DNA of 64,000 nucleotides from Ilex aquifolium (GCA_951799425.1 OX637403.1:27778311-27842310), one strand, 5' to 3'. Counted from the first letter of the stretch, positions 21,940 through 34,697 are shown. Program-made: numbers and translations. Notes: generated from the sequence alone by a model not told the origin.

Positions 21940-22290
21940 GCATCTTTCATACATTTATTATTTTTGTGAATATTTTTATCATTGTTATAAATATTTTTAT
22001 TATTTGTGGTGTTAAAAAAAGTGTTAAAAATAATTATCACAACAATAATAAAAATACCTATAAAAATAATAAAAACACTCACAAAAGTTAAGTCACTTAC
22101 AAAAAATGATATTTTTTTTGTGCTGAAAAAAATAATAAAAATAATTACTATAATAATAATAAAAACACCCATAAATATAATAAATTATCCACAAAAATAA
22201 TAATTTTTTTTACCATACAAATACTTACAAAAATTATTAAAATATCCAGAAAAATTAAAAAAAAATTATTCGATACCGTACTTCCAAAAT
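21940..22290. repeat. Dispersed AT-rich repeat, copy 2
   Basis: A-rich and T-rich halves form imperfect inverted repeats (TTTTTATCATTGTTATAAATA versus ACAACAATAATAAAAATAC). It ends near CGATACCGTACTTCC, the reverse of the tip seen at 24725. Same family as 13024 and 24722. Open frames here are low-complexity Ile/Lys/Phe and not genes. Confidence 0.45.
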
Positions 22291-22900
22291 TGGTCCTACA
22301 AATCAGCACCAAAAAAAAAATTTGGTCCTACAAATCGATTGTCAACGTGTATGGTAGATACGATAAAGATAGAGCACTCGAATGTTCACCAATCCCAGGG
22401 CCCCAAATCTCCAAAACGGACCCCACACGGGGGGAACAACTCATGTGAATTGGAGGACATCCACACCGTACACGTGAAGCTGTCGTTTCTCATTGGTCGA
22501 TTGTATCTCGTCACCTTACAACTTTATACCCCTTACCTTTTTATTTTTTTGTTCACTTCATTTCAATCTTTTTTATGGAAAGTGTTTCTCACTTTTAACG
22601 CGTTTTGGAGGTATGAAACACTCACACACATATACATGAAGCCTTTACCTTAATAGGGTGATAATCGCCTTAATGTTGTATTATTTACATGTCTTTATCA
22701 AGGATTAGTTAACTCAAACTTAATTTATTTAATTAATTATATCGTATTGATCTAATATATTTATTTTTGTGTTGTTTTCGTATTAATCTCATATAACCTA
22801 ACAGATCTGGTTTATATCACAGATACAGATCAACAAAGGTTCAATTATAATTCCAATTAGGCTAATTCTTCCTTCCTGAAAAACTCAGCTCATCATCAGT
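22291..22900. other. Intergenic, no gene seen
   Basis: AT-rich. The 104-codon frame at 22339-22653 has no recognisable domain and no gene context. Confidence 0.4.
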
Positions 22901-23329
22901 GCATGTGAGAATCGCCATCGAGGAGAGAGAATCCGTGGGGACACAGTCATTGGAGATACGCTGCTAATCTCGCGAGATCACATCGCCCGTTATGAGATAA
23001 AGACGAACTTTAAGGAATCATCTCACTATCACCTCGTCTGTTACGAGGATAAGGCGAATCAGTTACAAGTATAGCGCCTCAATGAAAGCCCTTTGGAATT
23101 AACTTTACTTGCCTATAAATTATAAACTTCACCTGCATATGAGGGGCATCATACACATCTCGACACACTACATTTCTTGAATAATAAGATTCTCTGGCCA
23201 CCGTCGTCATTTTCAGTGAAGTAGGTCACCAAGACGTAACCACCTAATCTTTGTGTTTACTTATTTGAGTTTTTTTAATTATTGCATTAAATACTTGACA
23301 GATGGTGTATAAATCTATTTTGTGCATCA
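22901..23329 (+). mobile_element. LTR-like fragment ending TTTTGTGCATCA
   Basis: The right end reads GTGTATAAATCTATTTTGTGCATCA in pieces, matching the end of the Ty3-type LTRs here read on their own strand. An internal TATAAATTATAAAC and a GAGAGAGAATCC leader fit an LTR promoter. The left boundary and target duplication were not found, so the start is approximate. Confidence 0.4.
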
Positions 23330-24721
23330 TTATAACCCGTAAATAAAAAATTTAACACTACGATTTAAGTTTAATAGTGCATTCTCTTCAAATCAAACTC
23401 ACACTAATACTATTTGTTTGGGACATAAAATGGATATGTAGATAGGTCACTTCATATATCCGTTAAGAAACATTACATCTCAGCACTACACAACTATCTG
23501 TAGAGAATCTCACCGCACCTATGTCGGAGCCGAAACTATTGTTCTACTGCGTGCTCTAAGGGCTATAGAGTAGATTTGGCCCCAACGAACTATCATATAT
23601 ATTAAGACTCGAACTAAAGTATTGAGCGAGAAAATTCGAGTTCTTACCCACTAAACCAATTGCTTATTTGTCACACTCATACTTTTTTTTATAAGCTAAA
23701 AATTAACTTCATAAATATAATAATAAAAATAAGTAAAAATTCTCTTTTTCTATAAGGGATTATGTCGATACTTAAGAAAAAATAACAAACAACTAGCATT
23801 TGATTCCTACAAAACGTGTTAATGGTGTCAATTTCGTGTTATTCGTATTTGACACTAATCCGACTCATTTATTATTCGTGTTAAATAATTGTGTTATTTA
23901 CATGTTCCTATCAAGAAATGATTGACCCTAAACCAATTAATTTTGTGACGATTTTGATTCATATTTACGCATTGTGTCAAAAATTATCACCCCTATCACA
24001 TACACATAACGCGAACAAGCAAACCGTCTCGATAGAATTTGAAGTCCTAAGTAAAAAGAGCAATATTATTTGGATTTAATTATTCATACCATTTAATTAT
24101 CAGTGAGTCCGAGTATTTATTAGGCCCGCAACCGATTCAATAATTTTGATAGATTAGTTCTACAAATTATGTCAATAAATTAGGTTTATATAATATTATT
24201 GAAGTAAAAATTTTAGACAAAATTTTTCACAAATTTATTATGGATAATATAATATGATTATAACTTTATTTAAATATTATTCTTTTGCTCTTTTTTTAAA
24301 GTAAAATTAGTAATTAAGTTTTTATAATTGAGTTTTGCTAACAATTAGTAAGTAATATAGTTAATCTATTTCATATTATTTGTGACATAATTGAAATTTT
24401 GTCTTTTTCATATTCAACAGTGACATGTTACTTCTATATACGTATAATAATTCATGAGGTACTACATGATTATAGATAAATAAAGTATGAAATGAGTAAG
24501 TTTTAACACGACATAAAACTATTTAGACACAATATAAATATAGCATGACACAACTCACGGTTTTAATTCTAAATTTTTTACCGTCTTAAAATTTCAATGT
24601 TTCACTTTGGATCCATCGACCCTAGAGAAAAAATCAACTCACCAAACGAAAAAACCCGATTGTGGGAATTGCATACTTTATATAAGATAGGGACTTAGAC
24701 TTGACCGTATCCATCAAAAAA
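23330..24721. other. Intergenic AT-rich sequence
   Basis: No gene seen. Around 23823-24560 the wording GTGTCAATTTCGTGTTATTCG ... ACACAACTCACGG resembles a decayed hAT-type MITE, without intact tips. Confidence 0.4.
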
Positions 24722-25335
24722 ACTCGGTATCGTACTTCTAAAATTTATTATATTAATGAGTATTTTTATAATTTTTTTGGTCATTTTACATTCAAAAAAT
24801 TTATTACTTTTGTAGGTGATTTACCATTATTGTGATAACTATTTTTATTATTTTTCTTCGATACAAAATTGTTTACCATTTTTATGAATGTTTTTATCAC
24901 TGTTGTGGTAATTTATTTTTAAAATTTTTTCGATACCACAATTAGGGTTGTTAGTCGAACGAGCCCGAACCGAGTTCAAGCCGAGCTTGAAAAGCTTGTT
25001 TCTTAATCGAGCTTAAAAAATTGTTCAAGTTCGGCTCGTTTAGGAAACGAGTCGAATCTGAATGAGACAAAAACAAGTCGAGCCAGACTATTTGCACATA
25101 AACGAGTCGATTCTGTCGAGTTTAAGTCGAGCTTGTATGGCTTGTTTTCTAAATAAGCTTAAAAATTTGTTCAAGTTCGGGCTCGTTTAGAAAACGAATC
25201 GAGCCTGAACGAGCCGAACCCGAGCTGAACTCAAGTCAAACTCAAGTAACTCAGTTTGATTAACAGCCCTAACCACAATAGTGATAAAAACACTCACAAA
25301 TATGTTAAAAGTATTAGATTTTTTATTTTTGGGGG
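24722..25335. repeat. Dispersed AT-rich repeat, copy 3, interrupted by a hAT MITE
   Basis: Left tip GGTATCGTACTTCTAAAA; the right tip read on the minus strand is GGTACCCCCAAAAATAAA. The hAT MITE at 24943-25271 is inserted in it; joining the flanks across one ACCACAAT restores the ...ACCACAATAGTGATAAAAAC repeat phrase. Confidence 0.5.
24943..25271. mobile_element. hAT-type MITE (329 bp) with 8-bp duplication ACCACAAT
   Basis: Tips TAGGGTTGTTAGTC and, on the minus strand from the right, TAGGGCTGTTAATC. ACCACAAT is repeated perfectly at 24935-24942 and 25272-25279. The interior is made of GAGCCCGAAC / CTCGTTTA / TTCAAGTTCGG modules. No transposase. Confidence 0.9.
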
Positions 25336-25862
25336 TACCATAGACAATTCCATAAGATAGATATGAAGTAGAACTATGTTATAAGATTTCTTTGTGATTT
25401 CAAGTCAATTTGAGGTTGGAAACATTATCAAAAGGACATGCATGGTGCCTAACTTTTTATGATTATTAGACCACTCTTTTTTTTTTTTTTCCTGTGGCTC
25501 GATAGAAATTGATCCTTACTTGCAAGGTCAAGTCACTTTGTAATTTGTGTGATGATAATTAGGCAGGTATACAATCAAATCAAATGTTAAAATCAAAACC
25601 TAACTTATTCATTTTTTATCTTCTTTTGGAAACATGTTAACCTGTTTCATGGGTTCCCCCACTTAGCCGAAAGTGCTTCCACACTCTTTTTGTCACATCC
25701 AAACTTAAGAGACATTGATCATCACTTAGTGCCATTCATTTGCAGAAGTGAGAATTCTCTTCAAAAATGACTGGTCTAATAATAGGTCATGTGGTGTCGG
25801 GTTTCAATAGTATTTAAGTTTTGTGATGTAAAAAATTGCTCAACCTATAACTATTTAATTTA

Positions 25863-27342
25863 GGAAAATTTGGAAGTCGGTCCTCCTATATGGACTTATT
25901 TGGAGATAAGTCCGTCAAGGAAACTTATTTAGTTTTAAATCCGTTTTTTGTCAATTTTACTATTGTAACCCTTCTCTGTAGGAATGTTATAAACGACGTT
26001 TATGGACACAATAACTAGTCATATACATCTCCTTCATAATCGCTTTCAAATTCGGCTACAATCTTCTAAGGCACAATATTTCCTTATCTGAAAAACAAGA
26101 AACCGCATTTACCAAAAACTGTTCATATTCAAATTTCAAACTCATTACATTCCATAAAATATAATTTCAATTTAGTATTCGAGTTTATTTTGGACTCCAT
26201 CGACAAAATATTAATATTGAATATTAATATTTAAAAAATAATAATAGTAACATACTAACAAAAACAGTAACATGGTCACTAAAAAAATAATAACATGCTC
26301 ACAAAAAAATAATAACATGTTAAAAAAGTAATAACAATTAGGAATTTAATTCTGTCAAAGTAGGCATTAACCTTGTAACCAAGATTCAAGAGAACTCATA
26401 CATTAGTACTAAATTAAAGTGTTATAGATTTCGATTTTGTTGATTTTTTTATTGCGTAAGACAATCGAGTATTCCTTAGTTGTGTTACTGTGGAAAAAGT
26501 TTGTGTTACTGTACGTGAACCGAAAAATGGAGTTCAGAATTTCAATATCTTGATGTTCATAATTGGTGTTGAGTGTCGTAATTCAACTGTCGATTGTGTG
26601 TTATTACTCGTCATTTTGTAAATTTTCAATTTGTGGATCGTATTTTCACTAAAATCATTCGAAAGTTGATGTTATTGTAAAAAAACTATTATCTTGTATT
26701 TTGTAAAATTAGATGTGTTACTGAACACAAAGCTTTGATGTTACTGTGAATATTAAAGTGTATGTTACATAATATACGTCTCAAGGTTTACAATTGTATG
26801 TTAAATTCACTATAGTAACATTAGTGTCAGTATAATAATACGACTGTACTGGTAACACGACCTTAATTGTAACTTCAATTATATAGTAACATGAATGTTA
26901 TTATATATTAACATTCGTGTTACTGAACTCTGTTGGCATTGTTCAGTCTCCCTATATTATGCATTTCTGTTGTTAAGGAAATTTTGTGATATGATTTTGA
27001 CTTAATAGACCAATAATTTATTCGTATATTAAGCTTCTAATATATAATTATCAGAATATATAACTTCCATATAAAACTTCCGTTAATTATCATAATATTT
27101 AATAAACGGTTTTCATATATAACTCAATTAAGGGTTTCCACATATACCTCAATGGTCTAATTTATGTGACTTTCCATTACTGGACAAAACTAACACCGTT
27201 AGGGGTAATTTTGATATTTAAAAAATAAGTGGACTTAAGTATCTACATATAAGTTTAAACATGAACTTACCCCCAAATAAGTTTCCTTCCATGACTCAAG
27301 TCATTATAAGTCTATCTAAAAGGACTCACCCTCAATTTTTAC
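25863..27342. mobile_element. MULE-like element (1480 bp) with 9-bp duplication TTTAATTTA
   Basis: TTTAATTTA lies perfectly repeated at 25854-25862 and 27343-27351. The left end is GGAAAATTTGGAAGTCGG; the right end on the minus strand is GTAAAAATTGAGGGTGAG, followed by further inverted similarity (GACTTATTTGGAGATAAG versus ACTTATTTGGGGGTAAG). The interior carries repeated AGTAACATG and GTTACTGT words in opposite orientations. A 9-bp duplication and long imperfect TIRs fit Mutator-like non-autonomous elements. No transposase. Confidence 0.8.
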
Positions 27343-27351
27343 TTTAATTTA

Positions 27352-27480
27352 TAATCAAGTTCACATTATGTGGGATTTGTATCGTGTATATTATAATAGT
27401 GTTCATGCTACCTCCTTTATTGAATGAGTCCAACTTAGAAGGCCCAAATGAGGCCGAATGAACTACCCAATATATATATA
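27352..27480. other. Short spacer
   Basis: AT-rich, ending in (TA)n immediately before the Helitron-like 3' tip at 27481. Confidence 0.5.
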
Positions 27481-28236
27481 CTAGTTATTACCCGTGCCTG
27501 AAGGCACTGTACGACGAAAAAAAATCAATTAAAAAAAATGAGAATTAGCAAAAAAAAAAAACGGTGCACATAATTATAACAATAAATATCTAGAACCGAT
27601 GAATATATAAAAAATGTACAAAATTACCTCCAAAAACATAACTCAAAAAATTTAAACATATACACAATTTACATATTTTATCATCTTACCTTAAAAAACT
27701 ATTACTCATTACATATTATTAATTTGTCCATAGTAGTAAAAAAAAAATTAATTAAAATACATATCAAATAAAAGAAAGTTTTTTGATATCAAATAACCAT
27801 TCTCTTCATATGGTTAAAGTGCAAATCCTCATTCTCAATTAACTTGATCTGGCATATAACTTATTATTTTTCAAATACAAATGCACACCATAAAAATAGG
27901 TATAAAAGAAATTACGAAACATCAAAGCATTCAAGAGGCTATCTAAAAAATTGCTCGAAAATAACATTAGTTCTTTAAGTAACTTGAATTCCAATAAGTT
28001 CCAGACATTAAAAGTGTACCCAACAAACTATTGAAGCACTATTGCATTTGAAGTAATTAAAGTAATTAAAACCAATCCCCCTCACCTCTCTTTTCTCTCT
28101 CCTACCTCAAAACTCTCAAGCCCACATTTTCTTTGGCAACAAAATTGAAACAAAAAGCAATAAACTGAATTCTAGTCAAAAATATCATAGTATGAGAACA
28201 ATTAAGTACATCGAACCCAATCTGTAATTGCACGAT

Positions 28237-28704
28237 TCATTTGTGGTTGTACTTATTCTGCATCACTATCCTGAATGTCCGTGTATCAATACGTATGCGA
28301 TACCGCAAGTTAGGTGATTGCACGACCACCTAATTTTTTAAAAAGAGAGAAAAAATATTAGTCAAATATATAAAAAAAAATTGTATACTTAATTGCAACA
28401 ATATAAGATTTATGTTACCTCATTAGTGTATCTCCATCGTAGAAGCTGAGTTGTATTTATCCTTTTCATCTCTCTTGAAATTTCAGACCAATCCTACAAA
28501 GATTGAATTGTACTATAAAGTTAAGCATTAATCATGTTAATTAGTTGAATATTTTATAGAAGTACATTTTGAACTAAATGGTACCATTTATTTACCAATG
28601 AATACGAAACGATATAACAAAACTTCAGGATAAACGATATTTGTTGTGCAATTACATCTATCTTCAGGAAGAAGAACACTTATACGATCAGAAGATGTAA
28701 CATT
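28237..28704 (-). pseudogene. Candidate captured gene fragment: three in-phase exons inside H6
   Basis: On the minus strand three blocks join in one frame through GT-AG introns. Block A, 28704-28606: NVTSSDRISVLLPEDRC ... PEVLLYRF, then donor GTATTC. Block B, 28493-28419: acceptor TTTGTAG, DWSEISREMKRINTTQLLR ... RYTNE, donor GTAACA. Block C, 28329-28237: acceptor AAATTAG, VVVQSPNLRYRIRIDTR ... QNKYNHK and TGA. All junctions are phase 0. In-frame TGA and TAG codons upstream of block A suggest decay. I do not recognise the protein family. It looks like host exons carried by the Helitron-like element, but it could be a remnant of an element gene. Confidence 0.45.
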
Positions 28705-30724
28705 TCATAGATTACCAACATAACAAATATCATCCTATGGAACAACATATTCTTTGTCTGTTGCTAACACATCAAAAAAATAAAAAAAGTGGGAATCTCA
28801 TAGCCAAGATAAACGCCTCCAACAACAGTTGGTGCTCATATAAAAAACCAATAAAAGTTTGAAGAACCACATCAGCAAGTACATGGGTTCCCAAATGTAA
28901 AGAAATTTCACTCTCTTCTACCAAAGAACCATATAATGAAAATCAATATTGCCAAAAACTTAAAATATCTACTCATTAACATGAAGGAAAAAGCATTAGC
29001 CTAAAAGGATGAACCAAAAAAATGAAATTCCAACAGAGTGACAATCCAAATTTTTGTCCTAACCCAAATCAAAAAGGTCATCTATTTTGCATGTTCAAAC
29101 TTTTTTGCATGTTCAACTCTCATCTATTTTATTGCAATTGGGAATCAGTCCAACTAAAATGCAAAATAAATTGCAATTGTTGATACAAAAACTTTTAATA
29201 AATGTTCGAATCAGTCCACAAATAGGCAAGCCTCATGAATATGCAAAAAAGTTGTGAATGCATAAGCCTCATGAATATACAAAAAGGTCCAAATAAACTT
29301 GCCCCAAGCAATCTAAATCACAAACAGTAAGTACATACAGCTATGAACACCACCACCACAGAACAAATATAACTATGAACACCACCACTACATGTATCAA
29401 CCAAAAAAAAATACACAGAGAAACAAAAATAACTATGAACACCAGCTGCTGTGTGTGTGCTGGTCCACATATGAGCATAATAACAAAAATAGCATCATTT
29501 CCAAGAGAATGGGATTCACATTGTCAAACAAACTGCATTACAATTTACATACATAAATGTGATCAAGAGAGATAGAGAGAGAAAGAGAGAGAGTTCTATA
29601 CCTTTCTAACTGGGTTCACAAATTGGAGATCGAATGATAAGTTCCTAATTATCAAAACAGTACCTGAACCAAAAATTCTATTATAACACCCAAAAGTTTA
29701 TAGGCCATCGTTGTGCTGCTGTGTTGTTGCTGTTTGTGTTGGTTACTGCTGTGTGTGCGGATTACTACTAATGAATTCTATTATCAAAGCAGACGTGCTG
29801 CTGCTCTGTGTGTGTGTGGGTTAGGCGTTATCTATTGTGGGTTTATGATCTATTGTGGGTTTATGTCAACGCTTCCACCACATATAGTGCTCAGCCCACC
29901 ATAACCAAAAGCACCCATTTTAATACTCGAACAAAATATAATCAAACAAACCACAATCCACATTACATAACCACTGAAACTTCTTATAAATTTGTAAATT
30001 CTAAATAGCCCACAGTTCTTTTGAAATGCAGTGAGGGCAACTCCCCACATTGCCACACCCTCCCTCCACCCATATAAGTTGCAGAAACAACCTCACAGGC
30101 AACCTCACTTATGAGAGAGAGAGAGACAGAGGTGGACTCATTTCAATTGATTGGCCAATATCTACCACCCAATTTTCTGCTAGCAAGGAAGATCAAAAGA
30201 TTATGGTGTAAAATACAACGTTGAAACTAATACAAAAGAACTGGAGCTCATAATAGCAAAAGATTCAGTAAATTTACTTGCCCTTTTATGCGTGTTTAAT
30301 TAAAATTAATGTAGGTTTAGGACTTAACAGGATTCTTGAAAAGTTAATGAGATTGAGAAATAAGTTAACAATTGCATAAAATTTTGAGTATTGGCAAGCT
30401 TTATTTCTCAAAATTAAAAACAAAAGAAACAGAATCCGAGTGACAAAGTTGGTGATCAGTGAGCATGTTCATCCTATTGCTAAGTGAAGGCATATGACAC
30501 ATGAACTTTCCAACCTAATGAAGAAAATGTCTCGCAGGCTATTTGTTTTAAAAAAATATATATATCAGTAACACTTGCTTTGTACAGATATGTAGGATTG
30601 GTGCAAGTTAATCAAAGCAGCGATAAGTATTGTTGTATGCTCAGGACATGTCAAAATGAAACTCAATCCTTTGATCAAATCATCTTTCTGACCACTACAA
30701 ATTTTTATATTATTGCCTGTGTCC

Positions 30725-30830
30725 TATCAACTTTTTTAAATAGGACCCACTGATCCAATAATCTCCCTTTATTTGGAATGCAAATTTGAGTTGCAGAGTT
30801 GTGTTACGTAACATTACTCATTCCAACATC
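30725..30830. repeat. Partial hairpin-MITE copy
   Basis: CCCACTGATCCAATAATCTCCC ... GGAATGCAAATTTGAGTTGC ... TAACATTACTC matches one arm of the palindromic MITE at 59370-59526. Confidence 0.5.
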
Positions 30831-31755
30831 ATCTACTTAATTACACAATTGAATAGATAGCTAGCTTTGTTTCCACCCACTAATTTATTATACAGTCTTT
30901 AGAAAGAATTTAGCATGCGAGCCAAGTTTGAGAGCGAATATAGTGGCACTGATGATCAAGTCATACTTTTGGAGAGAGAGAAAAAGAAAGACACTACTGA
31001 TCATACATATTACATACTTTAGTGTTCGTTCGTTTCTCAAATGACGACCCTCTAAACCCCCCAAAAGAAGACTGAAAAAAGAAAAGAAAAGTGATATAGA
31101 TAGATCTCTCTGCTTTGTTGGTGATATCTAGCTTAGCTATCGGATCATATCTTCTTTCACGATTTGCTGTGATATATGGAGGTAACATACGAATCCTAAG
31201 GCCCAATATTAGAATTCAGAGCTCAACCAAATGATTTCGGACATTGAGCACCAACCTTTAAAAAGTAGGGATCATTCACCTTTTATAAGTTGCATCTCAT
31301 CCCTTAGCTTGAATACCACAGTAACTAAACCAAATCAAATATCATTATTTGGACTTATCATAATTTTCGCACAATAATTTTGAACCTATTAATTTTCTGC
31401 AGATAATTGCTTAAAAAAATGACAAATGAAGTGATGTCAATCAATGAATATATTACCTGTGTTGAAATTTTCATTACAAACCCAAATTGAAAAAAGCAAG
31501 AAGGAACTTAAAATTCGACGTTTCTGCAACTTATGAGGTCAGAGAGAGAGAGAAGAGAAGACTTACATTCGATTGCCTTGCCCGAGATCGATTGCCTTGC
31601 CTGAGATCACCTCAATTTTCTGCTAGAAAGGAAGATCAAAAGAACTGGAGTCGTTCGATTTGAGTTAGGGGTAAAATGAGAGGCAATTTGAAATTCTTTA
31701 GTTGATTTATGGTTACAATTGGGGCAAATGGAGAGAGAGAGAAGAGAAGACTTAC

Positions 31756-31830
31756 ATTCCTGAGATCGCCTGCCTTCCTGAGATCGCCTGCCTTCCTGAG
31801 ATCGCCTGCCTTCCTGAGATTGCCTGATGT
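31756..31830 (+). repeat. 18-bp minisatellite in H6
   Basis: The unit GAGATCGCCTGCCTTCCT is repeated about four times head-to-tail. Nearby, a 23-bp segment beginning GTGTGAAGGAGACTTTGG is directly repeated at about 31851 and 31896. Confidence 0.8.
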
Positions 31831-32429
31831 GGAGCTGAAAGAAAGTGAGAGTGTGAAGGAGACTTTGGAGCTGTATGACTCCTTCACTCTCTGAGTGTGA
31901 AGGAGACTTTGGAGCTGATCTCACAGGAGCAAGTAAACACTCAGAGAGGAGTTCGCTTTCAATTGGGAGGCAATTTGAAATAATACAATTGGAGTATTTG
32001 ACTGAATACAGAGAGAGAGAGAGAGAGGAGCACAAACTGAATCGAATGCCAATCGTCAAAGCTGTGGTTCCATATCTCGGTGAGTCGTTCGATTCTCGGT
32101 GAGTAAAGAAGACTTACATTCGAGCCTTGCAGAGATCGCCTGCCTTGATGGTGTGAAACTCAGTTCTGAAAATGGTGGCTGAAACTTAGATCTGAAAATT
32201 CAAATCGAACACTTCTGAAAATCGAACACTTCTGATCACACTTCTGGTGGTTTCGGTTCTGATCGAACACTTCTGATCACACAACTGGTGGTTTCGGTTC
32301 TGGGTTTGGTAGTGATGATTTGCGGTGGTGGTGGTGGTTTCGGTTCTGGGTCTGGTAGTGATGATTTGCGGTGGTGGTGGTGGTGGTGGTGGTTTCAGTT
32401 CTGGGTCAGGGGTGTGTCGTTGGGGCTGA

Positions 32430-32545
32430 AAGAGAGAGAGCAGAGTGTGAACAGAGAGGAGAGAGCAGAGTGTGAACAGAGAGGAGAGAGCAGAGAGTAT
32501 GAACAGAGAGGTGAGTGAACAGAGAGGAGAGAGTTCTGGAGAGTT
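32430..32545 (+). repeat. GA-rich minisatellite in H6
   Basis: About four units of a 25-26-bp word containing GAGAGCAGAGTGTGAACAG. Preceded by duplicated GGTGGTTTCGGTTCTGG phrases at 32288-32400. Confidence 0.75.
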
Positions 32546-32727
32546 CTAGTGTGTGAGATCATGTGAGTGTGTGATGAAAAGATTGGGCGGTAATCTAAAA
32601 ATTGTTAGATTAATATTAACCCTTAGATTAGATTTAGACAAATTTAGAAATGATCTGAACCGCGAAAAGCAAAAGTCATTTTGTTTATCTTTTGAGATTT
32701 GAATTGTAAGCTACTTTATTATATAGA

Positions 32728-33262
32728 CTAGTTATTGCCTGTGCCTGAAGGCACAAAGTAATAAAAAATGATAAATAATAAACATATGTGTATTCATATC
32801 CAAAATCAAATTACAATCATAGAGAAAAGATAAATGAATTTAAACATCGGTTGTAGTGGGGGTGAGAGGTGGCAGTGGTAGTAGACGGTGATGGTTATGG
32901 TGGGTGGCAATGACCGTGGTCGCGGCCGCGGTGGGGGTGACGGCGACGACGGTGGTGGTGGTGGTGGTGGCGACGACGACGGTGGTGGTGGTGGGGGTGG
33001 TGGTGGTGAGGTAGTGGTGAGGCGGTTTCAAACACTATTTTTTTTTTTAAAGTATTTATGAAAAATAATTTCTAAAAGTACTTTTAAAAAATACCCCAAA
33101 CACACCCTTAGGGGTCTATTTTTCCTATTAAATTTAGGGTGTTAATATTAACCGTTAGATTAACTTTAAAGTAAAATTTAAAGCGATCTGAACCGCGAAA
33201 AGCAAAAGTCATTTTGTTTATCTTTTGAAATTTGAATTGTAAGCTACTTTATTATATATAGA
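32728..33262 (-). mobile_element. Helitron-like element H7
   Basis: CTAG at 32728 abuts H6 with no spacer. Palindrome GTGCCTGAAGGCAC, GGN array at about 32860-33030, T-run, conserved block and 5' end TATATATAGA at 33262 followed by T. The H6+H7 dimer lies between A27480 and T33263. Confidence 0.8.
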
Positions 33263-33369
33263 TATAGATATATAGCCTATAGTAGAATACAATGGATCAA
33301 ATTTGGGCCTTCAGTGGGTTATTCATCAGGCTAAATCTAATGGATTTTTCATTTCTTAATTTTTTGTTG

Positions 33370-33918
33370 AGAGAGTTACCCCAGATTCTTTGAGGTTTGT
33401 CACATAATCTTTTGGATTCCTTGATATTTAAAATATTACATACAAATCCCCTAAAGTTTGTGCACACGTAACACTTGAACTTTTGTCGTCAATGTCTGTT
33501 AGTATATCCATTAATAAATTATACTCAGACCTCCTAAAATTTGTAAGTAAGTAATACTTATACAAATTCAAAATATTACACTTACATCAATAATACTCGA
33601 ATCAAAGATAAAATATCAAATATTTTAAATTTTAAAAAACTAAAATTCATATTTTATTATGTCATTTATTGAAATAAAATCAAAAATAAAAATTTTAATA
33701 TAATATTTTAAACTTGAAGAATGTAAATATTATACGCATAAAATTTTTTGGGGGATATGAGTGTAATTTATTAACGGATATACTAATAGACATTGACGAC
33801 AGGGGTTTAAGTGTTATGCACATGCAAACTTGAAGGGGTCTGTAAGTAATATTTTAAATATCAAGGAACCAACGTAATTAAGTGACAAACTTCATGGGGT
33901 CTAAATGTTATTCTCCCC
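33370..33918. mobile_element. Long-TIR (MULE-like) non-autonomous element
   Basis: About 150 bp at the left (GAGGTTTGTCACATAATC, CCTTGATATTTAAAATATTA, GTCGTCAATGTCTGTTAG) is repeated inverted at the right with scattered changes. The centre is AT-rich. Outer flanks are T-rich and the target duplication is not resolvable, so ends are approximate. Confidence 0.65.
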
Positions 33919-34697
33919 TTTTTTTTTTATGCACGTAAAAAATTTTGTTGAAATATTTGGTAAAATACTTAAAAAAAAATTAATTGTATAGCCACATTAG
34001 ATATTATCTTATATTTATCATACTTAAATTATTTGTATTCTCTTCATAACTATAAACATCCAATGAACTCATTTTTTGTAATTCTTTCATTTGATCTATC
34101 AAATAGTAAGGTTTATATATTTTTCTTTTTATCTTTCTTGTTTTTAATTTTGTGCATCAATAATTTTATATCAAAATATTTTGATTATGAATGAAAAAAT
34201 AAGATGAATATAACTATTTTTAGGCATTAGAAATGATATTGTATTAATAAAGTTGTCAACATGTATTAATATTGGAGTTTTGGAAAAAAAATATTATTTT
34301 TATATATCATGTTAAGCATAACATCACCATTCAAAAGTTTTGCAAAGATAGAGAAATTTGTATGATATATTAGATATTAGTTTGTCATTTAAATACAAAT
34401 GGATATAATGATAATTTATATATTTAAATACAAAATTACATGTTAAGGTACTTTTATTAAGGGTAAAATAATAAATTAAAAAATTTTCATGTTAAAATAC
34501 TTTTATTAGTAATGTAGATATAAATTATCAATCAGGCATATTATTAATCTTCGGCATACTTTTGATCAATGGGGAAATTTGTGGACAAAAAAATATAAGC
34601 CCATGGGCTGCTTGCATTCAAGCCGTCACATACTGGACCCAGCGAGGCATGAGCCGCATGACGCTGGACCGTTTGGCTAACGGGTCAGACCAAGGAC
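33919..34697. other. Intergenic AT-rich sequence
   Basis: No gene seen; long A/T runs and no ORF of note. Confidence 0.5.

Larger units (their letters stand above)
27481..32727 (-). mobile_element. Long Helitron-like element H6 (5.2 kb) with cargo
   Basis: The 3' tip on the plus strand is ACTAG (A27480, CTAG 27481-27484), followed by TTATTACC and the palindrome CGTGCCTGAAGGCACTG. The 5' end is the conserved block with GATCTGAACCGCGAAAAGC and TTTATTATATAGA, ending at 32727 directly against H7. It has no RepHel protein. Cargo includes three exon-like blocks (28237-28704), internally duplicated segments (about 30170 and 31614 both carry CAATTTTCTGCTAG), minisatellites, GA-rich leaders and GGT patches. 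Confidence 0.7.
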
